Shown: positions 1 to 7,521, counted from the first letter of the stretch. The stretch: DNA of 18,006 nucleotides from DATJMJ01 sp035503975 (GCA_035503975.1 DATJST010000233.1:1-18006); one strand, 5' to 3'. Numbers and translations: made by a program. The notes: generated by a model from the letters alone, not told the origin.

Positions 1-2058
1 GGGCGGGGTCACCTTCTGGCCGAGCCAGGTGACCCGCCCCTCGATGTTGGTGAAACTACCCCGGCGTTCGGTATATATGGCCGCCGGCAGGACGACGTCG
101 GCGTGGCTGGCACTTTCAGTGCTGAACGCGTCGACGGCGACCACGAACGGAGTGGCCTGCAGGGCGCGCGCTGCCAAAGCTTTGTCCGGGCAGTCCGCGA
201 GAGGGTCTGCCCCGACAAGGAACAGCACGTCCATCGCCCCGGCGGCGGCCCGAGCAAGCATGCCCAGAGTGCCCAGGCCCGGCTCCTCGGCCAGCGCGGT
301 CTTCCATCGCTCTTCGAACCAGGCACGCCCCTCGCGGAGGCCCACCCGGCCGGGTAACAGCCCGGGCGCCAAGCCGAAGTCGATCGCCCCGTTGACATTG
401 CCGCGGCGCAGCGCAGGCAGGAACGCGCTGCCGGGCAGCTCGGCGAGCATGAGCGCCGACTCCGCCGCGGCACCGGGCGCCTCGGCGGGCGACGGGCGCC
501 CGACCACCACGCCGATGCGAGGACCGGGGGCCGCTCCTTCGTCCCGGTCGGTCGTGCTTGCCGCTGCCAGGGCTGCACGAGCCCGCTCGAGGTCGGCCGC
601 GGGTACCCCGGCTACCGCCTCGGTGACAGCAGCCCGAGAGCAGAGCGCCCCCACCAGCTCGGCCAGCTCGCCCGGGCGGTAGCGCAAGCTGATCGTGGCC
701 CGCGACGACAAGCCGGTGGCGACTGGCGCGATTTCGATCAGGGGCACTCCCTTTTCGACGACGGCGTGGCGCAGCCGGAGGTAAAGGACGGGGAGCTCCT
801 CCTTGATATCGGGGCCGAGCGTAACTATCAGCGGGGCTGCACAGATCTGGTTGATCGTGGCCCGGGGGAGGCTTGCCACCACGTCGGCCGGGAGCCCGTC
901 GCCGAGCTGAGCGTCGACGTTGTCGGTGTGCAGGACGGCGCGAGCGAACTTGGACCAGGCGTAGGCGTCCTCGTTGGCCAGCCGCGCCCCACCGATCACC
1001 CCGACCCGGTCGCCAGGCACATCGCGCACGTGGGCGACAACCTCGGCAAATGCCTCGGCCCAGCTTGCCCGCCCAAGCTCCGTGACAGGTCCGCCACCGT
1101 TCGCGCCCGCAGCCGTGCGCCGCACGAGGGGGTGCGCGAGGCGCTCGGGGCTGTTGAGGGCTTCGAAGACAAAGCGCCCCTTGTCGCACATCCAGCCCCA
1201 GTTGACAGGGTCGCTGTCAACCCCGATGAAACGGACCACCTCGTCCGAGCTCGATTGCGCGGCGACGCGGCAGCCGACCGCGCAGACTGTGCACGTGGTC
1301 TCGACCTGTTCCAGGTCCCAAGGCCGCGCCTTAAACCGGTAAGGCTTGGCCAGCAGCGCTCCGACCGGGCAGATCTGCACGATGTTGCCGCTGAAGTTGG
1401 AGACAAAAGGCTGCCCGGGGTAGATGGCGACCTCCGTGGAGTCGCTGCGGCTGGCGAAGTCGATCCCGGCATCACCCGCGACCTCTTCGGCGAAGCGCGT
1501 GCAACGAGCGCACTGGATGCAGCGTTCCCGGTCGATCAGCACGAGCGGCGAGAGGGCGACAGGCTTGTCCCAGTGCCGTTTCTCCTCTACGAAGCGGGTC
1601 TCGCCGGGCCCATAGGCGATCGTCTGGTCCTGGAGCGGGCATTCGCCGCCCTTGTCGCACACTGGGCAGTCGAGCGGGTGGTTGACGAGCAGGAACTCGA
1701 GCACCCCGTCTTGGGCCTTTTTGACCTGGGCACTCGTCGTCACCACCTCCATGCCCTCGCTCACGGGGATGAAGCAGGCAGGGGAAAGGCTGAACCCACG
1801 CGGGCCCTTGACGTCCACAAGGCACATGCGGCACATGCCGACCGGCTTCATGCGCGGGTGGTAGCAAAAGCGTGGAATATAGGTCCCGGCACGTTCGGCA
1901 GCGGCGATGAGCATCTCGCCCTTGCGGGCGGCTGCGGGCCGGCCATCCAGGGTGAAAGTGACCCCCTCCGGCTCGACCGGGGGTACCAGCGGTGTACCGG
2001 TGGCGCCGGCCTCGCCGGGAGGCGCCCCCGTCTTGGCGGGCAGCGCGGGATCAGGCAT
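1..2058 (-). CDS. nuoG: NADH-quinone oxidoreductase subunit G (partial, 3' end outside window)
   Basis: Iron-sulfur subunit of the peripheral arm of respiratory complex I; it passes electrons from the NADH/FMN module towards NuoB. 686 codons are visible with no stop, so the C-terminus lies beyond the left edge. Residues 1-30 are a Pro/Gly/Ala-rich leader. Cluster ligands then appear in family order: [2Fe-2S] C65, C76, C79, C95; the His-ligated [4Fe-4S] motif H127, C131, C134, C140; a further [4Fe-4S] with C180, C183, C186, C230; and the extra N7-type cluster C256, C259, C263, C291. N7 is found in many bacterial enzymes and absent from mitochondrial ones. A molybdopterin-oxidoreductase-like domain follows, including a motif like VGADPLADCPDKALAARA. 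The ATG (2058-2056) overlaps the nuoF stop by 8 nt, which supports both the start choice and translational coupling. Confidence 0.97.
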   Translation of the reverse strand, partial: MPDPALPAKTGAPPGEAGATGTPLVPPVEPEGVTFTLDGRPAAARKGEMLIAAAERAGTYIPRFCYHPRMKPVGMCRMCLVDVKGPRGFSLSPACFIPVSEGMEVVTTSAQVKKAQDGVLEFLLVNHPLDCPVCDKGGECPLQDQTIAYGPGETRFVEEKRHWDKPVALSPLVLIDRERCIQCARCTRFAEEVAGDAGIDFASRSDSTEVAIYPGQPFVSNFSGNIVQICPVGALLAKPYRFKARPWDLEQVETTCTVCAVGCRVAAQSSSDEVVRFIGVDSDPVNWGWMCDKGRFVFEALNSPERLAHPLVRRTAAGANGGGPVTELGRASWAEAFAEVVAHVRDVPGDRVGVIGGARLANEDAYAWSKFARAVLHTDNVDAQLGDGLPADVVASLPRATINQICAAPLIVTLGPDIKEELPVLYLRLRHAVVEKGVPLIEIAPVATGLSSRATISLRYRPGELAELVGALCSRAAVTEAVAGVPAADLERARAALAAASTTDRDEGAAPGPRIGVVVGRPSPAEAPGAAAESALMLAELPGSAFLPALRRGNVNGAIDFGLAPGLLPGRVGLREGRAWFEERWKTALAEEPGLGTLGMLARAAAGAMDVLFLVGADPLADCPDKALAARALQATPFVVAVDAFSTESASHADVVLPAAIYTERRGSFTNIEGRVTWLGQKVTPP

Positions 2059-3421
2059 ATGCCGGGCTCCGTTGCAGCCGGTCGGGCGGGAACGGGCAAT
2101 GCCCGAGGCGGATGTGTTCGGAGAAGTCATCCCTGAACATCCGCAGCCCCGAGGCCACCGAGCTCGGTATCGACGGGCCGAGGACGCAGATCGTCGTCTG
2201 GGCCGGGGGCCAGCTGACACCGGGCACGATGTTGTCGCAGACGTCCATCAGCAGGTCAAGATCGGCATCGCGGCCTTGGCCGTCCTCGATCCGGCGCATG
2301 ACCTTTTCGATCCAGCCCGAGCCTTCCCGGCAGGGCGTGCACTGCCCGCAGGACTCACGGTGGAAGAAGCGCGTTATGCGCCACACGGCGCGCACGGCGC
2401 AGGTCGCCTCGTCCATGACCGTGATCGCACCGGAGCCGGCCATCGATCCCGCCTCGGCGATCTTTTCGTTGGCCAGCGTGACGTCGAGGTGGTCCCGGCC
2501 GAACCAGGGTGCTGACACGCCCCCAGGGATTATGGCTTTGATGGCGCGGTCTTCTCGCACGCCACCGCCGAGGGCCGGGTCATAAATGAGCTCGCGGAAG
2601 GTAACTTTGGCGAACTCGAGCTCGTAATTGCCCGGCCGGCGCACGTGGCCCGAAAGCGCAAGCATCTTGGTACCTCGTGAACGCCCATCGCCCAGCGCGA
2701 AAAAGGCAGCGCTGCCGTTGCGCAGCACCCAGGGCAGGTTCGCCAGGGTCTCGACGTTGTTGACCACGGTAGGCGCCCCGTAAAGACCGATGGCAGCCGG
2801 GTAATAGGGCGGCTTTATGCGCGGGAAGCCGCGCTTGCCCTCGAGGCTCTCGAGCAGCGCTGTCTCTTCACCACAGATATAGGCACCCGCTCCGGGGTGG
2901 ACGACGATGTCCACCGAGAAGCCTGATCCGAAGATGTTGGCTCCCACCGCCCCGTAGCCATAGGCCTCGTTGAGTGCGGCCTGGAGCCGCTCCAGGCCGA
3001 GGGCCATTTCGCCGCGTACGAAGATGAAGACCTGTGCCGCCCGTACCGCGTACGCGCAGATCAGGCTGCCCTCGATTATCTGGTGCGGGTCGCCCTCCAG
3101 CAACGCGTGGTCCTTGAAGGTGGCCGGCTCGCTTTCGTCGCCGTTCACGACCAAATAGACGGGGGTCGCCTTGCGCAGCATGCCCCATTTGCGGCCGGCG
3201 TCGAAGCCGGCGCCGCCGCGGCCGAGGATGCTCGAGTCAAGCGCGGCCTGGTGGACCTCCTCGGGCGTCATGGTGAGGGCCTTGCGCAGGCCTTCATAGC
3301 CCCCATGGTCCAGGTAGGCGGTGAGCGCCCAGCTCCCGGCCACGCCGAAGCGGGCGGTCACGATGCTGGCCGACGCGGCGTTTGGCACCGGGGCTACCCC
3401 GGGCGGGTTGGTACCGCTCAT
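2051..3421 (-). CDS. nuoF: NADH-quinone oxidoreductase subunit F (NADH/FMN-binding)
   Basis: Flavoprotein that oxidises NADH at the tip of complex I. At 456 aa it is normal to slightly long for the family, because of an Ala/Pro-rich N-terminus of about 25 residues. Visible signatures are the Gly-rich GRGGAGFDAGRKWG (67-80) of the FMN/NADH site, NGDESEPATFKDHALLEGDP (93-112), and GAGAYICGEETALLESLEGK (177-196). The N3 [4Fe-4S] ligands are C358, C361 and C364 in ESCGQCTPCREG, with the distal C412 in TTICVLGPS. The ATG at 3421 shares an ATGA overlap with the nuoE stop, and the TGA at 2053-2051 overlaps the nuoG start. It forms the electron-input module with NuoE and NuoG. Confidence 0.98.
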   Translation of the reverse strand: MSGTNPPGVAPVPNAASASIVTARFGVAGSWALTAYLDHGGYEGLRKALTMTPEEVHQAALDSSILGRGGAGFDAGRKWGMLRKATPVYLVVNGDESEPATFKDHALLEGDPHQIIEGSLICAYAVRAAQVFIFVRGEMALGLERLQAALNEAYGYGAVGANIFGSGFSVDIVVHPGAGAYICGEETALLESLEGKRGFPRIKPPYYPAAIGLYGAPTVVNNVETLANLPWVLRNGSAAFFALGDGRSRGTKMLALSGHVRRPGNYELEFAKVTFRELIYDPALGGGVREDRAIKAIIPGGVSAPWFGRDHLDVTLANEKIAEAGSMAGSGAITVMDEATCAVRAVWRITRFFHRESCGQCTPCREGSGWIEKVMRRIEDGQGRDADLDLLMDVCDNIVPGVSWPPAQTTICVLGPSIPSSVASGLRMFRDDFSEHIRLGHCPFPPDRLQRSPAYA

Positions 3422-4290
3422 GCCGGTTTGCTCCCGGCGCCGTCGCCGTGGCCGCTCGCCGAGTTCGCGAGCACGGTGCTGGCGATGGCCGCTGTCGTGC
3501 GCGCCGTGCCCAGTTCGACGGGCCGGCCCTGGCTGTCGAGGGCACCACTAGGCTGCCTGGCCTGCCCCGCGGCGGCCTGCGCACGCGACGGGCGCGAGCC
3601 TGCCTTCTTTGGCGGACCGGCGGCGGCCGGCGTGACCGGGCCGCCCGGCGCCGCGGTCGCAGCCGCAGCGGACGCACCCGGAGCGGGAGCACCCGGAGCG
3701 GGAGCACCCGGAGCGGGAGCACCCGGAGCGGGAGCACCCGGACGCCCGGCCACGAGCCCGACGGTACGCGCCACCCGGCACAGCGTGCCGTGGGGCGGGA
3801 CCTCGCCGTCCAGGCGTCCCGCCCGCAGGTCTTCGGCCAAGGAGTGCCATTTTTCGGCGGTCATGTCGCCGAAATAGCGCCAGTTGACCGTGACGCAGGG
3901 AGCGTTGCCGCACAGGGCGAGGCACTCGGCGTCCTCCAAGGTGAACATCCCGTCGTCGCTCGTGCCGCCGGGGTGCACGCCGAGGTGCTCGCCTATGGCG
4001 TCGAGCAGTTCGTAGGCGCCGGCGAGCAGGCAGGCGATGTTGGTGCACACGGCCACCAAGTAACGTCCCACCGGCTCGAGGTGGAACATGTCGTAAAAGC
4101 TGGCGGTGCCCCTCACTTCGGCCGCTGTCAGGTCCACCAGCTCAGCCACGTGCTCGATGCCATCGGGCGTAAGGTAGCCGTCCTGTTCTTGGACCAGGTG
4201 CAAGAGCGGGACCAGCGCCGAGCGCTTGTGCGGGTAAAGGTCGATCAGAGAACGCGCCCTTACGAGGTTGTCCTGGTTGAGCCGGGCCAC
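3418..4290 (-). CDS. nuoE: NADH-quinone oxidoreductase subunit E, with long Ala/Pro-rich C-terminal tail
   Basis: Thioredoxin-fold [2Fe-2S] subunit (N1a cluster) of the NADH-oxidising module. Ligands are C82 and C87 (VCTNIACLL) and C123 and C127 (AECLALCGNAPC). The conserved core ends near residue 180. Residues about 181-290 are a low-complexity, probably disordered tail rich in Ala, Pro and Gly; it contains a perfect GAPAP repeat and then a basic stretch (PPKKAGSRPSRAQ). Such tails occur in actinobacterial NuoE, but this length is well above the core of about 165 residues. The start is GTG at 4290-4288, preceded by AAGGA with 8 nt spacing. The frame stays open upstream to the nuoD stop but holds no other ATG/GTG/TTG. 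It overlaps nuoF by 4 nt. Confidence 0.96.
   Translation of the reverse strand: MARLNQDNLVRARSLIDLYPHKRSALVPLLHLVQEQDGYLTPDGIEHVAELVDLTAAEVRGTASFYDMFHLEPVGRYLVAVCTNIACLLAGAYELLDAIGEHLGVHPGGTSDDGMFTLEDAECLALCGNAPCVTVNWRYFGDMTAEKWHSLAEDLRAGRLDGEVPPHGTLCRVARTVGLVAGRPGAPAPGAPAPGAPAPGAPAPGASAAAATAAPGGPVTPAAAGPPKKAGSRPSRAQAAAGQARQPSGALDSQGRPVELGTARTTAAIASTVLANSASGHGDGAGSKPA
3681..3740 (-). repeat. Four perfect tandem 15-bp repeats inside nuoE
   Basis: The plus-strand unit gagcgggagcacccg occurs four times back to back without mismatch, flanked by degenerate partial copies (gacgcacccg before, gacgcccgg after). The unit is in frame and encodes the pentapeptide GAPAP in the NuoE tail, around residues 185-204. 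Perfect identity, including third codon positions, suggests recent expansion by slippage. Copy number probably varies between strains, and changes of one unit would keep the frame. Confidence 0.97.
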
Positions 4291-4291
4291 G

Positions 4292-4393
4292 TTACCGATC
4301 CTTGCCGAGATTGTGGCTTTGGGCCCAATCGCGCCCCATGGCGCGAGCGACCTCGGTGCGTGCCGGCGTCTGGAATGGCGCCAGGTTGTTCAA
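4292..4393 (-). CDS. Candidate small ORF (33 aa) filling the nuoD-nuoE gap
   Basis: I do not recognise this product. The nuoD stop and nuoE start are separated by 99 nt, while every other junction in this operon overlaps. An ORF begins with TTG at 4393-4391, overlapping the nuoD TGA as TTGA, and ends with TAA at 4294-4292, one base before the nuoE GTG. The peptide begins MNNLAPFQTPAR, has a mid-region with an internal ATG at 4339, and ends SHNLGKDR. It is polar and slightly basic, with no membrane segment. About 26 of 33 codons end in G or C, as expected for coding DNA here. A GGGGGA lies about 9 nt upstream. It could instead be a non-coding spacer or a translation-coupling leader for nuoE. 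NuoD ends canonically (DVDR), so this is not a frameshifted NuoD tail. Confidence 0.4.
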   Translation of the reverse strand: MNNLAPFQTPARTEVARAMGRDWAQSHNLGKDR

Positions 4394-5742
4394 CGGTCCA
4401 CGTCCCCCAGCACGGGGTCGATGGTGGAGATGCAGGCGATCAGGTCGGCGATGAAGGCGCCGCGGGCCATGGGAGCGAGCGCCTGCAGGTTGGCGAACGA
4501 CGGCGCGCGGACATGCACCCGGTACGGTCGGGACGTACCGTCGGAGACGATGTAGCAGCCGAGCTCCCCGCGGGGTGACTCGACTGGTACGTAGGCGTCC
4601 CCCGGCGGGACCCGGAAGCCCTCGGTGAACAGCTTGAAGTGGTGGATAAGCGCTTCCATGGACTCGTCGATCCGGTTGCGCGGGGGCGGGGTGAGCTTTT
4701 TGTCCTGGGCGCGGTAATCACCCGCCGGCATGAGCTTGGCCACCTGGCGGGCAATGCGCACCGCTTCACGGATCTCGTTCACCCTGATGGCAAAGCGGTC
4801 CCAGCAGTCCCCCGACGTACCGACTATCACATCGAAATCGACTTGGTCGTAGAACAGGTATGGGAAGTCGCGCCTGACGTCGTAGGGCACCCCCGTCGAG
4901 CGCAGCAGCGGCCCGGAAAGGCCCAGCCCCACGGCGGTGGTCGCGTCCAGGGCGCCTACCCCGTCCATGCGGTTCTGCAGGATGGGTTGGCCAGTGAGCA
5001 GGTTGTCGTACTCGTCCAGTCGAGCCTCGATCGTGTCGCAGATCGCCACCACGTCGTCACGCCAACCGTCAGGCAAATCGGCGGCCACGCCGCCCGGGCG
5101 GAAGTAATTGTGGTTCATGCGCAGGCCGGTGACCTTTTCAAAAAAGGACAGCAAGAGCTCGCGCTCGCGCCAGCTGTACAGGAACGCGCCCCCCGGGGCG
5201 CCGAGGTCCGAGGCATTTGTCCCCACCCAGAGCAAATGGGACGCCACCCGGTTGAGCTCGCACATGAGCATGCGGATCCAGGTCGCCCGCTCTGGCACCG
5301 CGGTGCCGGTCAGCTTTTCGACCGAAAGGCAATAAGCCAGCTCGTTGAAAAAGGGCGAGAGGTAGTCCATGCGGGTGACGTTGGTGCCGCCCTGGTGGTA
5401 CATGAGCTCCTCGCCGGTCTTTTCCATGCCAGTGTGCAGGTAGCCGACGACGGGCTTCGTGCGCAGCACCTGCTCGCCCCGGATCTCGACCATCACCCGC
5501 AGGACCCCGTGCGTGGACGGGTGGGATGGCCCGAGGTTGAGGATCATGGTCTCGTCATCGGGCGCCTCGTAGTTGAAGTCGCCACTGTCCACTTCGACGC
5601 CTTCGGGCAGGCGCAGCACGCCGCCGGACTCGGCCCGCAATTCCCGCGCGCTTGACTCCTGGCGCGACAACATTTCCTGTGCGCCCTCTGAGGTTTTCAG
5701 CTTTAGCAGTTCGACCAGCGATGGCGGGCCAGCCTGGCTCAC
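4390..5742 (-). CDS. nuoD: NADH-quinone oxidoreductase subunit D (49-kDa type, quinone-site subunit)
   Basis: Complex I connecting subunit, related to the [NiFe]-hydrogenase large subunit; with NuoB it forms the quinone-binding pocket. 450 aa. The conserved part opens with LNLGPSHPSTHGVLR (69-82), followed by GYLHTGMEK (100-108) and TRMDYLSPF. The C-terminus is canonical, SFANLQALAP...STIDPVLGDVDR. About 65 residues precede the conserved core, an N-terminal extension that looks helical and charged. The start is GTG (5742-5740) in a GTGA overlap with the nuoC stop. A good Shine-Dalgarno (AAGGAG, 7-8 nt upstream) lies in the end of nuoC, which supports this start. The stop is followed by the only non-overlapping nuo junction in the window. 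Confidence 0.97.
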   Translation of the reverse strand: MSQAGPPSLVELLKLKTSEGAQEMLSRQESSARELRAESGGVLRLPEGVEVDSGDFNYEAPDDETMILNLGPSHPSTHGVLRVMVEIRGEQVLRTKPVVGYLHTGMEKTGEELMYHQGGTNVTRMDYLSPFFNELAYCLSVEKLTGTAVPERATWIRMLMCELNRVASHLLWVGTNASDLGAPGGAFLYSWRERELLLSFFEKVTGLRMNHNYFRPGGVAADLPDGWRDDVVAICDTIEARLDEYDNLLTGQPILQNRMDGVGALDATTAVGLGLSGPLLRSTGVPYDVRRDFPYLFYDQVDFDVIVGTSGDCWDRFAIRVNEIREAVRIARQVAKLMPAGDYRAQDKKLTPPPRNRIDESMEALIHHFKLFTEGFRVPPGDAYVPVESPRGELGCYIVSDGTSRPYRVHVRAPSFANLQALAPMARGAFIADLIACISTIDPVLGDVDR

Positions 5743-6314
5743 TTGGGTGTCTCCTTGAACTGCACGGGGACATGGCCGGTGGCGTAGTCCTTGCGCAATG
5801 GGTGCCCCTCCCAGTCTTCGGGCATCAATATGCGGGTGAGGTCGGGGTGGTCGTTGAAGCGGATGCCGAACATGTCGAAGGTCTCCCGCTCGTGAGCCTC
5901 GCTACCCGGCCATAAGTCGAAGAGGCTCGGCAGTACGGGGTCCTCGGCCGGCACTTGGCACCGGACACGCAGGCGCTCCTTGCGTGAGATGGAGACAAGC
6001 TCCACGACCACCTCGAAGCGCTCGGGGGGTACGCCTTCGGGCAGCTGGCGCCCAGGGTGGGTGAGGTAGTCGACGCCCGCCACCCCCATGCACGCCTCGA
6101 ACCCGTCCCGGTAGAGCGCCTCCATGAGGGCCAGGTAGCGGGCCTGGTCGGTATGGACGGCGGCCTGGCCGAAATGGTCGGTGACCGGGCAGCCGTGCAG
6201 CACTGCGACCGCGCCTTGGGGGAGAGGACTGGCTGCGCCGGCGTCGGGAGCCTCGGGCTCGCCGAGTGCGGCTGCGGTTTCTGCCGCCGTTCCCGGCGTG
6301 GGGACGTCGCTCAC
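5739..6314 (-). CDS. nuoC: NADH-quinone oxidoreductase subunit C (30-kDa type)
   Basis: Peripheral-arm subunit that packs against NuoD. 191 aa from GTG at 6314-6312, which overlaps the nuoB stop as GTGA. The same frame is open to 6599, but those 95 codons lie over conserved nuoB sequence and do not resemble NuoC, so the shorter start is preferred. Residues 1-32 are Ala/Pro-rich and probably flexible. The family signature is clear near the C-terminus: ERETFDMFGIRFNDHPDLTR (142-161), then ILMPEDWEGHPLRKDY. No cofactor ligands are expected. The separate nuoC and nuoD genes contrast with the fused nuoCD of enterobacteria. Confidence 0.96.
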   Translation of the reverse strand: MSDVPTPGTAAETAAALGEPEAPDAGAASPLPQGAVAVLHGCPVTDHFGQAAVHTDQARYLALMEALYRDGFEACMGVAGVDYLTHPGRQLPEGVPPERFEVVVELVSISRKERLRVRCQVPAEDPVLPSLFDLWPGSEAHERETFDMFGIRFNDHPDLTRILMPEDWEGHPLRKDYATGHVPVQFKETPK

Positions 6315-6880
6315 TGGTGCACCGCCGGCGCAGCTGTGGCCGATGACACGAGCTGGATGCGCGGGACCTCCTCGATATGTATGCCCGCCCCGGCTCCGGT
6401 CGCTGCCCGCCGGCGGGTTATTTCGCCTTGGCGGATGCGCTCGTGCAAGGTCAGGATCGAGTGGATCAGCGTCTCGGGCCCGGGTGGGCAGCCCGGCGTG
6501 TAGACGTCCACCGGCACGATCTGGTCCACGCCTTGGACCAGTGCGTAATTGTTGAACATGCCGCCTGTCGATGCGCACACGCCCATCGAGATGACCCACT
6601 TCGGCTCCATCATCTGGTCATAGACCTGGCGCAGGACGGGGGCCATCTTCTGGCTGACGCGGCCGGCCACTATCATGAGGTCCGCCTGGCGGGGCGAGGC
6701 CCGGAAAACCTCCATGCCGAAGCGGGCCAAGTCGAAATTGGATGCGCCTGTCGCCATCATCTCGATGGCGCAACAGGCGAGACCGAACGTCGCACCCCAC
6801 GAACTGGCGGCGCGTGCCCATTTCACCACTTCTTCCAACGTGCCGGTAAAGAAGTTGTGGCGGAGGTCCTCCAGGCCCAT
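6311..6880 (-). CDS. nuoB: NADH-quinone oxidoreductase subunit B (N2 cluster)
   Basis: Carries the terminal [4Fe-4S] cluster N2 that reduces quinone. 189 aa. The four ligands are visible: adjacent C36-C37 in LACCAIEMM, C102 in GVCAS, and C131 in PGCPPGPE. The sequence also shows RASPRQADLMIVAGRVSQKM, typical of the family. About 30 residues after the core form a variable tail (ATGAGAGIHIEEVPRIQLVS...). The ATG (6880-6878) shares one base with the nuoA TGA (TGATG), and its own stop overlaps the nuoC GTG, so translation of nuoA-B-C is probably coupled. Confidence 0.98.
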   Translation of the reverse strand: MGLEDLRHNFFTGTLEEVVKWARAASSWGATFGLACCAIEMMATGASNFDLARFGMEVFRASPRQADLMIVAGRVSQKMAPVLRQVYDQMMEPKWVISMGVCASTGGMFNNYALVQGVDQIVPVDVYTPGCPPGPETLIHSILTLHERIRQGEITRRRAATGAGAGIHIEEVPRIQLVSSATAAPAVHQ

Positions 6881-7428
6881 CAGGCCACTCCCGCCGAGCT
6901 TGTCGGGCCGGCGGCAGCGCCTGCGCTCGCGGCCGGTCTCGCCGGCTGGGGGCGGGCCGGGCGGGTCGGCCTCGCTGCGCTCACGACCCCCGGACGGCTC
7001 ACCCTGCGGACCGAGGAGCTTATCGTCCGGGGGACGGGTGCACCGGTCCGCCGACCGAAGCGCTTGGGTGGGCCCCAGTTGAGGGCGCCTTCGGAGATGA
7101 GGTAGGCGAACGCGAGGAAGACCACGACGACGAACGAGCCCATCTCGATGAAGCCGAACAGAGAAAGGGCATGGAAGACCACGGCGAAGGGATAGAGGAA
7201 CACGACCTCGATGTCGAAGATGATGAAGATCATGGCTACCAGGTAAAACCGCACCGGGAAGCGCGGTGCTGGCTCACGGCGGGGGGCAATGCCGGACTCG
7301 TAGGGCCCCGTCTTGGCCGGGTTGAGCCGCCCCCCAGGGCCGAGCAGCCTCTGGCTCGTGAAGGTGGCGATGGCAAAGCCCAGCGCCAGCACTACGAGCA
7401 GGAGGATGGGCAGGTACTGGTCCATCAC
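6880..7428 (-). CDS. nuoA: NADH-quinone oxidoreductase subunit A, with long basic C-terminal tail
   Basis: First gene of the operon and the only clear membrane-arm subunit in the window. Three hydrophobic helices lie at about 5-25, 60-84 and 92-113. Conserved motifs are YESGI (43-47) and FDIEVVFLYP (71-80), whose acidic residues are characteristic. The family is usually about 120 aa; this protein is 182, because of a roughly 60-residue Arg/Ala/Pro-rich tail (RRVSRPGVV..., ARPTRPARPQPARPAASAG). By the usual NuoA topology the tail would be cytoplasmic, which fits its positive charge. The start is GTG at 7428 or ATG at 7425; an in-frame TAG at 7440-7438 rules out anything further upstream. No well-spaced Shine-Dalgarno precedes it: AAGGAG lies 22 nt away. 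Confidence 0.95.
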   Translation of the reverse strand: MMDQYLPILLLVVLALGFAIATFTSQRLLGPGGRLNPAKTGPYESGIAPRREPAPRFPVRFYLVAMIFIIFDIEVVFLYPFAVVFHALSLFGFIEMGSFVVVVFLAFAYLISEGALNWGPPKRFGRRTGAPVPRTISSSVRRVSRPGVVSAARPTRPARPQPARPAASAGAAAGPTSSAGVA

Positions 7429-7440
7429 CCGGCCAGGCTA
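7429..7440 (-). promoter_or_regulatory. Possible leaderless promoter (-10) for the nuo operon
   Basis: On the minus strand, TAGCCT (7440-7435) matches the TANNNT form of an actinobacterial -10 box. It is followed by exactly 6 nt before the GTG start of nuoA, so transcription would begin at or next to the start codon. That would explain the lack of a correctly spaced ribosome binding site. Only a weak -35 (near TTAGTG/TAGTGG) can be found 18-19 nt upstream. This is inference from spacing alone. Confidence 0.3.
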
Positions 7441-7485
7441 GCGCCCAGGTCTCCTTGACCACTAACCGGCCTCACGGCCAACGAG

Positions 7486-7518
7486 TAGCATCGGGCTGTC
7501 CACCGACCTCGGGAGAGG
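7486..7518 (+). promoter_or_regulatory. Possible -10 box and ribosome binding site for the reductase gene
   Basis: TAGCAT (7486-7491) fits TANNNT and would start a transcript near 7498. GGGAG (7511-7515) then lies 6 nt before the ATG at 7522. The ribosome binding site is convincing. The -10 is weak evidence because no good -35 is seen. The divergent nuo promoter shares this 93-bp region, which also holds a short GGCC-4-GGCC inverted repeat (about 7468-7480). Confidence 0.35.
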
Positions 7519-7521
7519 TAA

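Noticed and set aside
766..2136. Long plus-strand ORF of 456 codons opposite nuoG
   Set aside because: It lies antisense to an intact NuoG with all its cluster ligands; GC-rich DNA leaves antisense frames open by chance. The same applies to long ORFs opposite nuoD, hemL, the reductase and cydB.
3671..3749. CRISPR-like array
   Set aside because: The repeats are contiguous 15-bp units with no spacers, inside the nuoE coding frame.
4291..4389. Frameshifted NuoD C-terminus or longer NuoE N-terminus in the nuoD-nuoE gap
   Set aside because: NuoD already ends with the canonical DVDR, and the nuoE frame has no usable start codon upstream of GTG 4290.
6315..6599. 95-codon N-terminal extension of nuoC
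   Set aside because: It overlaps conserved nuoB codons, has no NuoC-like sequence, and a GTGA start coupled to the nuoB stop is available.
7462..7491. Minus-strand mini-ORF MLLVGREAG upstream of nuoA
   Set aside because: No convincing ribosome binding site, stops 33 nt before nuoA, and such short ORFs are expected by chance.
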